Positions 36,193 to 44,896 of a stretch of DNA of 64,000 bases are shown here, in pieces (the first letter of the stretch is position 1; each line of letters begins with the position of its first letter). The stretch is from the NCBI GenBank assembly GCA_002344125.1, contig DDTQ01000011.1, forward strand, positions 822,569-886,568. Reading direction: 5' to 3'. A program made the position numbers and the translations under genes. The notes under the pieces were generated by a model that searched no databases, was not told the DNA's origin, and saw only the letters and a program-made list of their open reading frames with translations. This DNA comes from Ignavibacteria bacterium UBA2360 (GTDB lineage Bacteria; Bacteroidota; Ignavibacteria; Tepidaquicellales; OLB5).

Positions 36193-36761
36193 TTGATAAA
36201 CATAACTATAGTTATGATATGCAGAATAGCGAGAACTGCAAATAATATAGTGATAGGTATATGCACAACTCTCCACTTTTTCATCAGGTCAACAGTAACT
36301 GAATCAAAAAATAGTTTTCTTTCTGCTTCTTCGGTGCTTAAACCACTTTCTTCCAAGTACTTTCTTTTCGCTTTTATATTTTCTGTTGCTTTTTTAAGCA
36401 GGAATTTGCCTGTTAAGCCGCTGGCAACCGTAATTATCATCATTATAATAGCCAGCCAGGGCAATACTGCATTGAAGTGAATTCCGCCGTGAACTATGAG
36501 CAGTATTGAACCTGCCCACGCAAAATATTCGTGTATTGAAAGCAGCTTTTTAGGTGAACCGCTTTCTATCAATTTGCGTTTACGAAGTGAATATATGAAT
36601 GAAAGAATGATAAGAAGTGTGCCGGGATAGCTTAACCAGTAACCTACATACAAGAGATCGAGTCTGTGAAGAAGATAATCAAGGAAGATGGCAGTTAAAA
36701 TCATCAGACCAAACCATTGAATAAAAGGAAGGATGTATTTTGACGCTATAGATTTTCGCAT
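36189..36761 (-). CDS. b-type cytochrome-like integral membrane protein
   Basis: The 190-residue protein has about five membrane helices. Histidines lie in helices where b-heme ligands would be expected: LLSIHEYFAWAG, VHGGIHFNA, RVVHIPIT and LHIITIV. With the coupled ten-heme cytochrome this resembles a quinol-to-periplasm electron transfer pair. The heme-b assignment is an inference from His placement, not a recognised family signature. Confidence 0.65.
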   Translation of the reverse strand: MRKSIASKYILPFIQWFGLMILTAIFLDYLLHRLDLLYVGYWLSYPGTLLIILSFIYSLRKRKLIESGSPKKLLSIHEYFAWAGSILLIVHGGIHFNAVLPWLAIIMMIITVASGLTGKFLLKKATENIKAKRKYLEESGLSTEEAERKLFFDSVTVDLMKKWRVVHIPITILFAVLAILHIITIVMFIK

Positions 36762-36762
36762 A

Positions 36763-36784
36763 TCAATTATTCAAAAATAATTGA
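36763..36784. promoter_or_regulatory. Perfect palindrome at the start of the cytochrome operon
   Basis: TCAATTATT-CAAA-AATAATTGA is a perfect 9-bp inverted repeat ending 1 base before the start codon of the membrane cytochrome gene. Its placement suits an operator or a leader hairpin controlling the two-gene unit. Confidence 0.4.
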
Positions 36785-37250
36785 ATAAGCTTTCAATTCA
36801 TATGATATTTATCTTCAGTAAAGAATAATCAGTTAGTTGAGAATATCCTTAGAATAAAAAAGAAATATATTCGTTGTGAGCGTTAGTGTGCAATATTACT
36901 TTCCCAAAATGAAGTAATATACTCTGAAGTTTAAACACATTTATCTTTTTAGTTGATAAAGCTAGATCCAGATAGAATTAGAAAAGTAAATCAGGAAAAG
37001 AAGTATAAATAGATTCTCCACCTTTTAGATATGAATTTTTTAAACTTAATAATAAACAAAAATTATTTCAATTAATTCAATAATAATGAAGGAACCGCAA
37101 TATTGATGTGGTCTGCTCTATATGATAGTTTGCTTCAAAGTAATAGCCGTGCAGACTTATTTTGTATCTTTTAAATGAATTACAAATTTATTAAATTTGT
37201 AATCTAGAAAGCCAAATTGTTGTAAAACAGAAGGTTTTTGCTGGTTTTTA
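36785..37250. other. Non-coding, AT-rich stretch
   Basis: About 470 bases with no convincing gene, RNA or repeat. It precedes the tRNA-derived fragments at the left edge of the island. Confidence 0.5.
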
Positions 37251-37330
37251 GCGGGAATGGCCTACGACTTATCAAATCGGAGATTTGAGAAGTGAAATTG
37301 GCAGAAACTGCCCCAAAGCAGTTCAAGTGC
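37251..37330 (+). pseudogene. Degenerate tRNA-Leu-like fragment split by a palindrome
   Basis: GCGGGAATGGC (37251-37261) and GAAATTGGCAGA (37294-37305) are the two halves of the 5' end of the tRNA-Leu fragment at 37366. They are separated by an inserted hairpin at 37267-37293: ACTTATCAAATC pairs with GATTTGAGAAGT at 11 of 12 positions around GGA. A TTCAAGT T-loop-like string follows at 37322. The anticodon region is lost, so this is not a working tRNA. Confidence 0.6.
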
Positions 37331-37365
37331 ACAATTAAGGTTTAGAGTATTAGTTCTATTATATT

Positions 37366-37405
37366 GCGGGAATGGCGAAATTGGCAGACGCACCATCTTG
37401 AGGGG
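37366..37405 (+). pseudogene. 5' half of tRNA-Leu; left attachment site (attL) of the island
   Basis: From GCGGG at 37366 the sequence follows tRNA-Leu through acceptor, D arm and the anticodon loop (CCATC TTGAGGG), then leaves tRNA homology after 37405. The last 24 bases (37382-37405) are identical to 63771-63794 within the intact tRNA-Leu at the other end. Breakage inside the anticodon loop next to an integrase gene is the usual mark of integrative elements. Confidence 0.75.
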
Positions 37406-37521
37406 CCTTGATCAATCAAGAATTTATCCGCAAAGAATTTCATAACACACAGTATCCTTACAGTTTTATATCACAATTTATCATAAATAGTATTTGCTAC
37501 GCTTCTAAGGAAGGAAAGAAT

Positions 37522-38562
37522 ATGTCTATTTCTTTTGACTCTTTAAGAGGCGGCATGTATTACTTTTATTACATCGGTAAAGATGGAAAGCGGAAAAGAA
37601 AATCTCTCCGGACAAAGATCTATGATGAAGCCTGTAACAAAGCAATACAAGTTCAAAAAGAATTAGGTTTAATAAACGAAGATACTTTTAAAGATAAATA
37701 TGAACCGGATGAATTAACTTTGTTAAAGCTTTCAAACCTTGTTCTGCCATATGCAAAGAATAATTTCACTTTCGGAACTTACGAACTTTACGTATCAACC
37801 TTGAAATATTTGATAAACTATTTTGGCCCCAACAAAATAGTCTCAAGCATCAAATTAGAAGAACTTGAAGCCTTGAAATTCGAGAAACTAAAATGCGTAA
37901 GAGCAACAACAGTTAATGGTTATATAAGAAAAATTAAAGCATGTTTCAATGTTGCCATAAAATTCGGTTTGTTAGAAAAGAACCCGGCTAAACATTGGGC
38001 AAAGCTGAGAGAAGTTGAAAAACAAAGAAAGATCTTTAATGATACCGAATATAAAAAGCTACTGTCCGTAATTACAGATCGGAGTTTTAAATTTCTTGTC
38101 CTGTTCGGCTATTATACAGGTTGCAGGGTTGGAGAGTTAGTGAATTTACAATGGAATGATATAAACTTAAAGGAAAAATTCATTGAAATCCGGAATAAAG
38201 AAAAATTTACAACAAAAACTGGCAAAAACAGAAAAATTCCAATTAGCAAGAAATTATTAACGATAATTAATGAAATGGATATTACAAAAACCGAAGATTA
38301 TGTTTTTATACAGAAACATGGTAAGAAGTTTTCAAAAGATAGAGCTACAAGATTTATGAAACGATATTTAAAAAAAGCAGAACTTCCTGAATATCTAACA
38401 TTTCATTGTTTGAGGCACACTTTTATTACGACGCTTTTACGTAAGGGAATCAGTATTTATCTTGTTAAAGAACTTGCAGGGCATTCAGATATAAAAACTA
38501 CAGAGATTTATTCACATTTAGTAACTGAAGACTTGAGAAAAGCTGTTAATTGCTTTCTTTGA
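37522..38562 (+). CDS. Tyrosine recombinase/integrase of the island
   Basis: The integrase recombines the island with tRNA-Leu. ATG 37522 is chosen because AAGGAAGGAAAG lies just upstream; the frame also runs back to a TTG at 37408 in the att region. The 346-residue protein has an N-terminal arm-binding and core-binding domain. The catalytic domain has Arg202 (GCRVGELVNLQW), His295 and Arg298 (HCLRH), His321 (LAGHSDIKTT) and nucleophile Tyr330 (EIYSHL). All active-site residues are present, so it looks functional. Confidence 0.93.
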   Translation: MSISFDSLRGGMYYFYYIGKDGKRKRKSLRTKIYDEACNKAIQVQKELGLINEDTFKDKYEPDELTLLKLSNLVLPYAKNNFTFGTYELYVSTLKYLINYFGPNKIVSSIKLEELEALKFEKLKCVRATTVNGYIRKIKACFNVAIKFGLLEKNPAKHWAKLREVEKQRKIFNDTEYKKLLSVITDRSFKFLVLFGYYTGCRVGELVNLQWNDINLKEKFIEIRNKEKFTTKTGKNRKIPISKKLLTIINEMDITKTEDYVFIQKHGKKFSKDRATRFMKRYLKKAELPEYLTFHCLRHTFITTLLRKGISIYLVKELAGHSDIKTTEIYSHLVTEDLRKAVNCFL

Positions 38563-38564
38563 AA

Positions 38565-39491
38565 TTAGTCACAAGGATCACCAGTATCATAACGGAAGCC
38601 ACACTTTGTACAAACATACTGAAGAGTCAGTCCACCGTATCTTGATCTTAAAAACGAGCCATTAGTAAACGTATTTTTGTTAGAACAATTTTGACAAAAG
38701 TCCGGTTTCTCAGAAGTAAGATCTTGTATTATTGTTTCATCCTTTGCAATTATGCCTAACACTTCTTTGCTAGGAAGTGATCTGATTGTTTTCTTCTTAT
38801 TAATTTCAATCAAAGCTTCAGAAAGCTTATCAAAGAGTTTTATTTCTATCTTAGGGTTTATCCCTTTAATTTCCTTAAAGAGAATAGCGTTTAGAAATAG
38901 ATTCCCTTGAAATTCGGTATAATAATCTCGGTCATTTGTTACAATCGATATAGAAGTTACTTTTTTTATCCTTGAAAGTAAAATTTCCCAAGTTATTTGG
39001 TCACCTAGTGGGTCATCTGGTTTCCCAGGTGGATTACCTTTTTCCTTCCTTATTCTCGCTCTTGCTATTTGTTTCTTATCTGGTTTTTGGGCACTTCTAA
39101 ACAATATCGATAACTCTTTCGAAACACTATCTTGTGATTCAGATACACTTAATAATGTTTCATTTAGAATCTTTATTAACTTCTCATTTGAAGGCTCTAT
39201 TTGCTTATTTAATACTTTTCTTTCTTTATTCCATTCAATGAGACTTGATGAGATCGAATCATCTAAATGCTCTGGTAATAATGAAATCGATGAAGCATTC
39301 TGCTTGAGATAATTGTCAATGGATTGACGAAAGATATTTAACTTATTTCTATTTACTTCATTAGAGATTTGATCTGTTATAAAGATTTGGTTTTTCAATT
39401 CAATCAGCGAAGTCAATAATTTTTTAAATTCCGGCTTATTTGAATTGTAAAATCCTAAGTAAATATTTGCATCAATAAATAATAAATTCAT
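38565..39491 (-). CDS. PIN-domain (DUF4935-like) protein with C-terminal zinc ribbon
   Basis: The 308-residue protein opens MNLLFIDANIYLGFY with the first PIN acidic residue. It has further acidic clusters at DDPLGDQITWE and SIVTNDRDYY, as expected of a PIN-fold metal-dependent ribonuclease. The C-terminus carries CQNCSNKN and CTKCGFRYDTGDPC, a likely zinc ribbon. It is convergent with the integrase (2 bases between stops) and is followed upstream by a possible nuclease gene 21 bases away. A defence or toxin role is plausible from context only. Confidence 0.65.
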   Translation of the reverse strand: MNLLFIDANIYLGFYNSNKPEFKKLLTSLIELKNQIFITDQISNEVNRNKLNIFRQSIDNYLKQNASSISLLPEHLDDSISSSLIEWNKERKVLNKQIEPSNEKLIKILNETLLSVSESQDSVSKELSILFRSAQKPDKKQIARARIRKEKGNPPGKPDDPLGDQITWEILLSRIKKVTSISIVTNDRDYYTEFQGNLFLNAILFKEIKGINPKIEIKLFDKLSEALIEINKKKTIRSLPSKEVLGIIAKDETIIQDLTSEKPDFCQNCSNKNTFTNGSFLRSRYGGLTLQYVCTKCGFRYDTGDPCD

Positions 39492-39512
39492 AATATATTT
39501 TTATATTTAAGA

Positions 39513-40328
39513 CTAAACATTTCTTAGGATATTAGTGAATTCTGTTTCATTTATGGTAAAGTCTTGTACTTTTTCAAGAAATATCTGAATTAAAGTTTCA
39601 ACAGATACTTCCTTAATAACTATATCATCAATAATATTTATTCTTCTTGTTTTGCCTCTTGTAATTATCCAAACTTGTTTTTCCAAAGAAGTTGTAGTGA
39701 AATTTAGTTCCCCATATGAAATATTTCCAGAGTTAAGGTTAGATACATAATTTCGAATCTGTTGGTTTTTATCTGGCTCAAAATTTGTATTTAGTGTTGC
39801 ATCATACATTACAAGTAAGTTCTTTATCTTGAAGAATCCATCAGCCCTACCAGCTTGCTTTAATTGATTAAATGGATAGACATCATTGATGCCAATATAT
39901 CTAAGTAAAACATTTACTAAGTTTTCAAATTGCGTAAATTCAGTAATTGAAACAATAGTATCAAAAAACTTAGGTCTTAATTCATTTGGTTTTTCAGTTT
40001 TTTCTGAAGGAGCAACAATCCTAGTATCTGGATAAAAATACCACCCAGACGACAATTGCTTATAGCTTTCAGGGATTTCGATCCGATTCACAATATTCAC
40101 AGTAAAGTGCACTTTTCCATTAATTTCGGAGATGTTGTTAACTGATCCACTCCATGCTGTTTCAGGAACATGTGGAGCAGTATCACTTAATTTTATGAAT
40201 ATTGTAGTTTCATTTTCTATAAACTGAGTCGAATTCATTCCATTTCTGAACATATAAGTATCATATCTAGTTCTGTTTCCGGCAATTTTATCCCAATGGT
40301 TTTTCCATTGAGTTATCATTACATACAT
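39513..40328 (-). CDS. Unknown protein with possible PD-(D/E)XK-like domain
   Basis: The 271-residue protein has FENLVNVLLRYIGINDV, then AGRADGFFKIKNLLVMYDATL, then VWIITRG. This order recalls restriction-endonuclease-fold proteins of the FE-x-LV, GR-x-DG, D-x-T type, but the usual lysine is replaced, so activity is uncertain. Its stop lies 21 bases before the PIN gene start, suggesting a two-gene operon. A second in-frame ATG lies at 40319. Confidence 0.45.
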   Translation of the reverse strand: MYVMITQWKNHWDKIAGNRTRYDTYMFRNGMNSTQFIENETTIFIKLSDTAPHVPETAWSGSVNNISEINGKVHFTVNIVNRIEIPESYKQLSSGWYFYPDTRIVAPSEKTEKPNELRPKFFDTIVSITEFTQFENLVNVLLRYIGINDVYPFNQLKQAGRADGFFKIKNLLVMYDATLNTNFEPDKNQQIRNYVSNLNSGNISYGELNFTTTSLEKQVWIITRGKTRRINIIDDIVIKEVSVETLIQIFLEKVQDFTINETEFTNILRNV

Positions 40329-40481
40329 AATTTAATATCTTTAATTTGTTAATAACTCATTTTCTTCAGAATAAAATATAGTTACTTATCTATTAACTAT
40401 TAATGTAAAAAGTGAAGCATTGTATTAAATGGGCTGAAAAAGTTTTTTTAAATTAATAACTTTGATAAATTCTCAAAATTT

Positions 40482-40601
40482 ATGGCACTACATAATTTAA
40501 AGAAATATCGGTCAATAGAATTCGACTTTAGTCTGACTAGGAGCATTTACATAAACAATAAGGTTGAGTTATGCTATTTGAAATGGAATTTAATTTTTTA
40601 G
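40482..40601 (+). pseudogene. Truncated copy of the polymerase-like gene's 5' end
   Basis: ATG GCA CTA at 40482 begins a reading of 39 codons. The first 56 bases match the start of the gene at 41921 at 50 of 56 positions (MALHNLKKYRSIEFDFSL versus MALQNFKKYRSIEFDFSL). Most differences fall in third codon positions, so the source was a diverged homologue. After GTCTGAC the similarity ends abruptly. Confidence 0.75.
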
Positions 40602-40654
40602 ATAATTAGTTTATTTTAATAAATTACTTTATATATTTTTAACTACAATTAAAT

Positions 40655-41881
40655 ATGGAAACTGCTGAAAAGCATTATGAAAACGCGATAACCTTGAGTA
40701 AAATGGAATTATATGAAATAGCAATAAAGGAGTTTGATAAAGCAATTATAGCTGACCAACGATATGTCCAAGCGCATTATGGTCGAGGATATGTATATTA
40801 TATTATGAAAGATAAACTGAAAGCGATGGAAGACTTCAAGAGAGTTATTGAACTAGATCCTGGATATGCTTCCGCATATTTTATGAGAGGAACAATCCTA
40901 GATGATTTTAAAAGGTATAAAGAGTCAATAGAAGAATATTCCAAAGCTATTAGTTTAAATCCAAATAATGCTGATTTTTACAATAACCGAGGAATTACAT
41001 TTTTTGAAATCGAAGAGTATAGTAAAGCCATAGTTGATTGGCAAAAGGCAATTCAATTAAACCCTGAACTGACTAATAATTTAAACACTTTAATCACACG
41101 AGCTGAGACTTATTTGTTTTATAGTTTAGCATTAAAACCTATTAAAGCGGCAGAGAAATCCAAAGCTGATGTCACGGCTCTATGTAACTTAGGCATTCAG
41201 GAAAAAAGGAAAGGAAATTACGACTTAGCATTAAAATATTATAGAGATGCAGAACAAATAAATTCTTTAATTCCAAATATATACTATAATAAAGCAAAAA
41301 TACTAGCAGGCTTAGGAGCATTTAGAGATGCTATTATCAATTTATTAGCATATTATCATATCAACATTATGAATACGCAATTCGATGAAACCTTCTTATT
41401 GCAAAATATGGCAACTAATTTTTTTAAGGACAATGTTAAAATAGGCGAAAATCAAATTTTAGATGTTGATAGAATAGAATATATTTGTGACAATTTACCT
41501 TATGCACGATTTTTAATAATCGATTTGAATTTGAGTTATTATGCTGGCATTTGTTATTTAGCCGATAACCATAAAATTAGAATAGCGAACAATATATCTC
41601 TCGATTATATTAAAAATATTCAAAATGGATTATTGGGGAAAATGGACCAGTATGATAATAATTTAAGAAATGATGAATTTGAAAAGATAATTTATATAAT
41701 TGGATTTTTGTTTTTATTCATCAATACTGATTTAGATCAGTTTATACTCTTTGATGTTTTTGAGACATTTTTTAGCAACAAATTATCAATTAATTTAGAT
41801 ATTGAAAATATTGAAGACTACATAATTAAACTACTTAATCATTCTGACGATAATGATGAAGTAGGTGAAACTCCATTTTAA
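40655..41881 (+). CDS. TPR-repeat protein paired with the polymerase-like gene
   Basis: The 408-residue soluble protein has four or five N-terminal tetratricopeptide repeats (YVQAHYGRGYVYYIMKDKLKA; YASAYFMRGTILDDFKRYKES; NADFYNNRGITFFEIEEYSKA), one more at about 180, and a C-terminal helical domain with hydrophobic stretches (IIYIIGFLFLFINTDL). No enzymatic motif is seen. It lies 39 bases before the polymerase-like gene and is bracketed by direct repeats of that gene's 5' end. It may be a sensor or scaffold for the downstream protein. Confidence 0.75.
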   Translation: METAEKHYENAITLSKMELYEIAIKEFDKAIIADQRYVQAHYGRGYVYYIMKDKLKAMEDFKRVIELDPGYASAYFMRGTILDDFKRYKESIEEYSKAISLNPNNADFYNNRGITFFEIEEYSKAIVDWQKAIQLNPELTNNLNTLITRAETYLFYSLALKPIKAAEKSKADVTALCNLGIQEKRKGNYDLALKYYRDAEQINSLIPNIYYNKAKILAGLGAFRDAIINLLAYYHINIMNTQFDETFLLQNMATNFFKDNVKIGENQILDVDRIEYICDNLPYARFLIIDLNLSYYAGICYLADNHKIRIANNISLDYIKNIQNGLLGKMDQYDNNLRNDEFEKIIYIIGFLFLFINTDLDQFILFDVFETFFSNKLSINLDIENIEDYIIKLLNHSDDNDEVGETPF

Positions 41882-41920
41882 TTTTTATGAATTGTAATAA
41901 GTTATTGATTGGAAATAATA

Positions 41921-43261
41921 TTGGCACTACAAAATTTCAAAAAATATCGTTCCATAGAATTCGACTTTAGTCTGACATGCAATGATCCTACTTTTGTACA
42001 ACTTAGAGACAGTATATTTACTTCAATAAGACCTAACTTAGGGCTTAGAAAACTATCTGAGAAAAAGGATTATTTAACGGCAGCACTTTGCAATTTAAAA
42101 CGAAACTTGCTGTATGATTCACCAAATATTCCAAACTTTGTAGGAGTCTTAATTAATAAAAATTATTATTCGGGAATAAATCAAAAATATCGACTTCCAA
42201 TCCAAAGTTATGAAGTAGTTAAACAAGTTATTGAAGAACTAGACAATTTACAACTGATAGAATTTCATCCTGGCTACAAGGGAAAAAATTCACAAACCGG
42301 ATTATCTTCAAAAATGCGAGCAATAGGATCACTTCAGGCAAGTCTTAGTCAAATAGGGTTAAATCAAATCACTACTCAACAGCCTACTGAATTTATAATT
42401 CTTAAAGATATTAATGGTAATGAAATAAATTACATAGATACTCCTTATACGGATGCGATCCGAAATGACATTATTGATTATTCTGCATTAAGAGAATCAA
42501 CAGTGGTATCATTGATGAATATCCCTGTCAGTCTGATAAATCAGTCGAGTTATTTGCACAGGTATATACAGAGTTATTCTAAGGATGATCTAAGCTCATT
42601 ACCTGCAACGGGAAATGTTGATATCAATGTTAATCCTGAATACTTAGTAAGAATATTTAATACATCCTTCAATAAAGGAGGAAGGTTTTATCGTGGCGTA
42701 GAAACAGGTATGCCTTCTGATATTCGCACTTTTTTTCAATTTAATAATAATCCCACTATCGAACTTGATTATAGTGGCTCACATTTAAGAATGTTGTATC
42801 ACAGAAACAATATGAGAATTAACAAAGACCCTTATTTAATACCAGTCTATCCTGCAAATCCATACAGGGATTATTTTAAATATTCCTCTTTAACTATGAT
42901 TAATGCTTCAAGCGAGGATTCAGCTATAAGATCAATTATGAGAAATTCCGGTATGGAACTAGTCCAGGGGGGTTATCTGAGCAGTAAAGGTTTAAAGGAT
43001 TCAATTAAAAAGCTTTGTGATGACTTTAAAAAGCATCATAAACGAATTTCTTCTGCCTTTTATAGCGGTGCAGGATTATCCTTAATGAAAATAGACTCCG
43101 AGATAGCCAATGACATCCTGAAACACTTCACAGGAATGGGAATCTTCGTGATGTGCATACATGACAGCTTTATCATTGATAAGCAGCATGAGAAGGTTCT
43201 GAGGGCTAAAATGGTCGATTTCTATAAGGAAAGAGTTGGGAAAAGTCCTGTAATCAAATAA
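41921..43261 (+). CDS. Stand-alone protein with family-A-polymerase-like palm motifs
   Basis: The 446-residue protein carries TIELDYSGSHLRMLYH (Asp283), which matches motif A of family A DNA polymerases (DYSQIELRxLAH). Later IANDILKHFTGMGIFVMCIHDSFII (Asp415) matches motif C (VHDE, or HDS as in T7-type RNA polymerases). Between them NASSEDSAIRS to HKRISSAFYSG may stand for the fingers. There is no exonuclease domain. I recall related uncharacterised proteins with GRFYxG...VELDYSGLH in other bacteria. The TTG start at 41921 is chosen because the truncated copy begins with ATG at the same position. Confidence 0.6.
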   Translation: MALQNFKKYRSIEFDFSLTCNDPTFVQLRDSIFTSIRPNLGLRKLSEKKDYLTAALCNLKRNLLYDSPNIPNFVGVLINKNYYSGINQKYRLPIQSYEVVKQVIEELDNLQLIEFHPGYKGKNSQTGLSSKMRAIGSLQASLSQIGLNQITTQQPTEFIILKDINGNEINYIDTPYTDAIRNDIIDYSALRESTVVSLMNIPVSLINQSSYLHRYIQSYSKDDLSSLPATGNVDINVNPEYLVRIFNTSFNKGGRFYRGVETGMPSDIRTFFQFNNNPTIELDYSGSHLRMLYHRNNMRINKDPYLIPVYPANPYRDYFKYSSLTMINASSEDSAIRSIMRNSGMELVQGGYLSSKGLKDSIKKLCDDFKKHHKRISSAFYSGAGLSLMKIDSEIANDILKHFTGMGIFVMCIHDSFIIDKQHEKVLRAKMVDFYKERVGKSPVIK

Positions 43262-43588
43262 GTCCATGTATTAAAAATTTCTAGTTTAAGATGTCTAAAA
43301 CAGTCTATTTTTGAGGTTTTCAGGAGATATCGTATATATAATGAGTATATAGTATTAATAGTATAATAAGATTAATAAGAACAACGATATAGAAGATAGA
43401 TAATAAGATATTGAATATATGGTAATAACAACAACAAATACGATAAAAAACTCTTTTTTGCTTAAAAAAACACACAAAAGACTAACAGCTTATATTATTA
43501 ATACTTAACTTTTAGTATCGAATCAATATATTTTTCGATGAAATTCGTACAAAAATGAAGGGTAAGTAATCAACTTACTCCTTTTTCA
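43262..43588. other. AT-rich non-coding stretch
   Basis: 327 bases of very AT-rich sequence with runs of TAATA/ATAAGA-type words (about 43330-43440) and A tracts. No gene, clear iteron or terminator is seen. It could hold the 3' end signals of two converging units. Confidence 0.4.
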
Positions 43589-43813
43589 TCACTGATTCTT
43601 CTTATCCCAAACTACAACTTCATAAATCGAATTTTCAGCCGTTTTCTCACTAACAAATTCGTAGTATTCCAGAATTTGTTCATCAGTCATTTTTTCCAAT
43701 TCCTTCAAATATGAGAGATACATCTCTCTCCCCTTTTGAATTTTCTTTGTGCCTCTTTCATCTACCCAGATGTAATTCAGAAATGATATAAAAAAATATT
43801 TTTCTTGTTTCAT
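43589..43813 (-). CDS. Small protein, unknown
   Basis: The 74-residue charged protein has a central helix (GREMYLSYLKELEKMTDEQI) and no known motif. It is co-directional with the two genes upstream, from which a strong hairpin separates it. It may be real because it fills the space and reads in the same direction; no other support. Confidence 0.4.
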   Translation of the reverse strand: MKQEKYFFISFLNYIWVDERGTKKIQKGREMYLSYLKELEKMTDEQILEYYEFVSEKTAENSIYEVVVWDKKNQ

Positions 43814-43834
43814 TGATCATTTGATAGATTAAGC

Positions 43835-43872
43835 GGCAGCGTGCTTTCTTAAGAGAAGAATTACACGCTGCC
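43835..43872 (-). terminator. Strong hairpin between small genes
   Basis: GGCAGCGTG (43835-43843) pairs perfectly with CACGCTGCC (43864-43872). No clear T tract follows on either strand, so it may be a partial terminator or an mRNA processing site. Confidence 0.5.
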
Positions 43873-43886
43873 TATTGCTTGTTAAT

Positions 43887-44303
43887 TTAATATCCCGCCT
43901 TGATTAGCATAAAAGCAGCCAGGGCTTTAATTACATCACTGGATTCTAAAATATCGAGCTCTTGATACTCAATAGGATTTGGAATCGGCCATTGAGCAAG
44001 ATCAACTGTTTCACTCTCGCATTTATTTCGCATTGTATCCGAAGTTTCAGATTCATATTCGTAATCATCTGCCAATTGCTTATTGATTTCTATAGCTATT
44101 TTATTTCCATTTTCTGCGGTTGTAGAAAGCGTGCTTAGAATACTATTACATATTAATCCGAAAATTTCATTCTGCAACAAATCTTTACGGTTAATTTTCT
44201 TAAGATATATATCCAGCAGGTGAAGGCTTTGAAAGTTACGCCTAGCCTCAATTATCACAGGTTTAATTGCTGTGATGAAATCTGTTTCACTATTATTTCT
44301 CAT
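43887..44303 (-). CDS. Unknown protein downstream of the NADAR gene
   Basis: The 138-residue, mostly helical acidic protein is of unknown family. Its ATG overlaps the stop of the NADAR gene by 4 bases (ATGA), which indicates translational coupling and a possible shared function or complex. Confidence 0.55.
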   Translation of the reverse strand: MRNNSETDFITAIKPVIIEARRNFQSLHLLDIYLKKINRKDLLQNEIFGLICNSILSTLSTTAENGNKIAIEINKQLADDYEYESETSDTMRNKCESETVDLAQWPIPNPIEYQELDILESSDVIKALAAFMLIKAGY

Positions 44304-44791
44304 TTTCTTGTTTTTTTAGTTTTATAAATTCTGTTTAATTCATCGGTAACTTCCCGCCATATTTCAGGCAGCGAAATCCCGGCAGGTATTTTTCTCCCAT
44401 ACATTATATAATAATGCGCGTATGGAAGATTGTTCTGCAATAACAAATCAATAATTTCCGGGTTTGCGAACAGTTTGGCATATATCCAAGATTTAATCAT
44501 AGCAGGAGTTTCTATTTGCTTCTCTTTTAGGCTACTGCCTAGTTTTTTTGCCTGACTCCCGTGCATTGCTATTAACCTGTCATCTTCAGTCCGGTAATAA
44601 TACAGAGCACCCTCAATGCTCTGATATGTTTTACCATGATAGGTAAAAGGTGTGTGTGCGAAGTTGGACATCAATTTGCCCAGCTTCGTTTTTCCTCTTG
44701 AGTAAACGTTAATGTGATCTACTCCATCATTTGCCGGCTCAAAATCATTTGAGCTCGGCGGGTGTTTCTTCGGTTTCTTTTTTTCCGACAT
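44300..44791 (-). CDS. NADAR-domain (YbiA-like) protein
   Basis: The 163-residue protein matches the NADAR/YbiA fold: INVYSRGKTKLGKLMSNFAH, then YHGKTYQSIEGALYYYR, then KSWIYAKLFANPEIIDLLL. NADAR enzymes are N-glycosidases; some act in riboflavin metabolism and some remove ADP-ribose from guanine in DNA. No DarT partner is seen here. It has a Lys/Pro-rich N-terminus and is coupled to the next gene by an ATGA overlap. A large hairpin lies about 105 bases upstream. Confidence 0.75.
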   Translation of the reverse strand: MSEKKKPKKHPPSSNDFEPANDGVDHINVYSRGKTKLGKLMSNFAHTPFTYHGKTYQSIEGALYYYRTEDDRLIAMHGSQAKKLGSSLKEKQIETPAMIKSWIYAKLFANPEIIDLLLQNNLPYAHYYIMYGRKIPAGISLPEIWREVTDELNRIYKTKKTRK

Positions 44792-44896
44792 TGGTCAAAT
44801 ATTTTAGTTACAAAATATCTGCTCTTTAAATGCCAGCCATTTTTGATGTTCAGTATTTTTTAAATTTCTTTTTTGCTCACCGGCAAACATAAAAAA

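Noticed and set aside
35272..36276. Longer start for the ten-heme cytochrome at 36276
   Set aside because: The extra 28 residues overlap the upstream gene and precede a clean signal helix at the ATGA-coupled start.
37366..37405. Functional tRNA-Leu at the left edge
   Set aside because: Homology ends after the anticodon loop; no variable arm, T arm or 3' acceptor follows.
41921..43261. Single-subunit T7-like RNA polymerase or full DNA polymerase I
   Set aside because: At 446 residues it lacks the other conserved domains; only palm motifs A and C are convincing.
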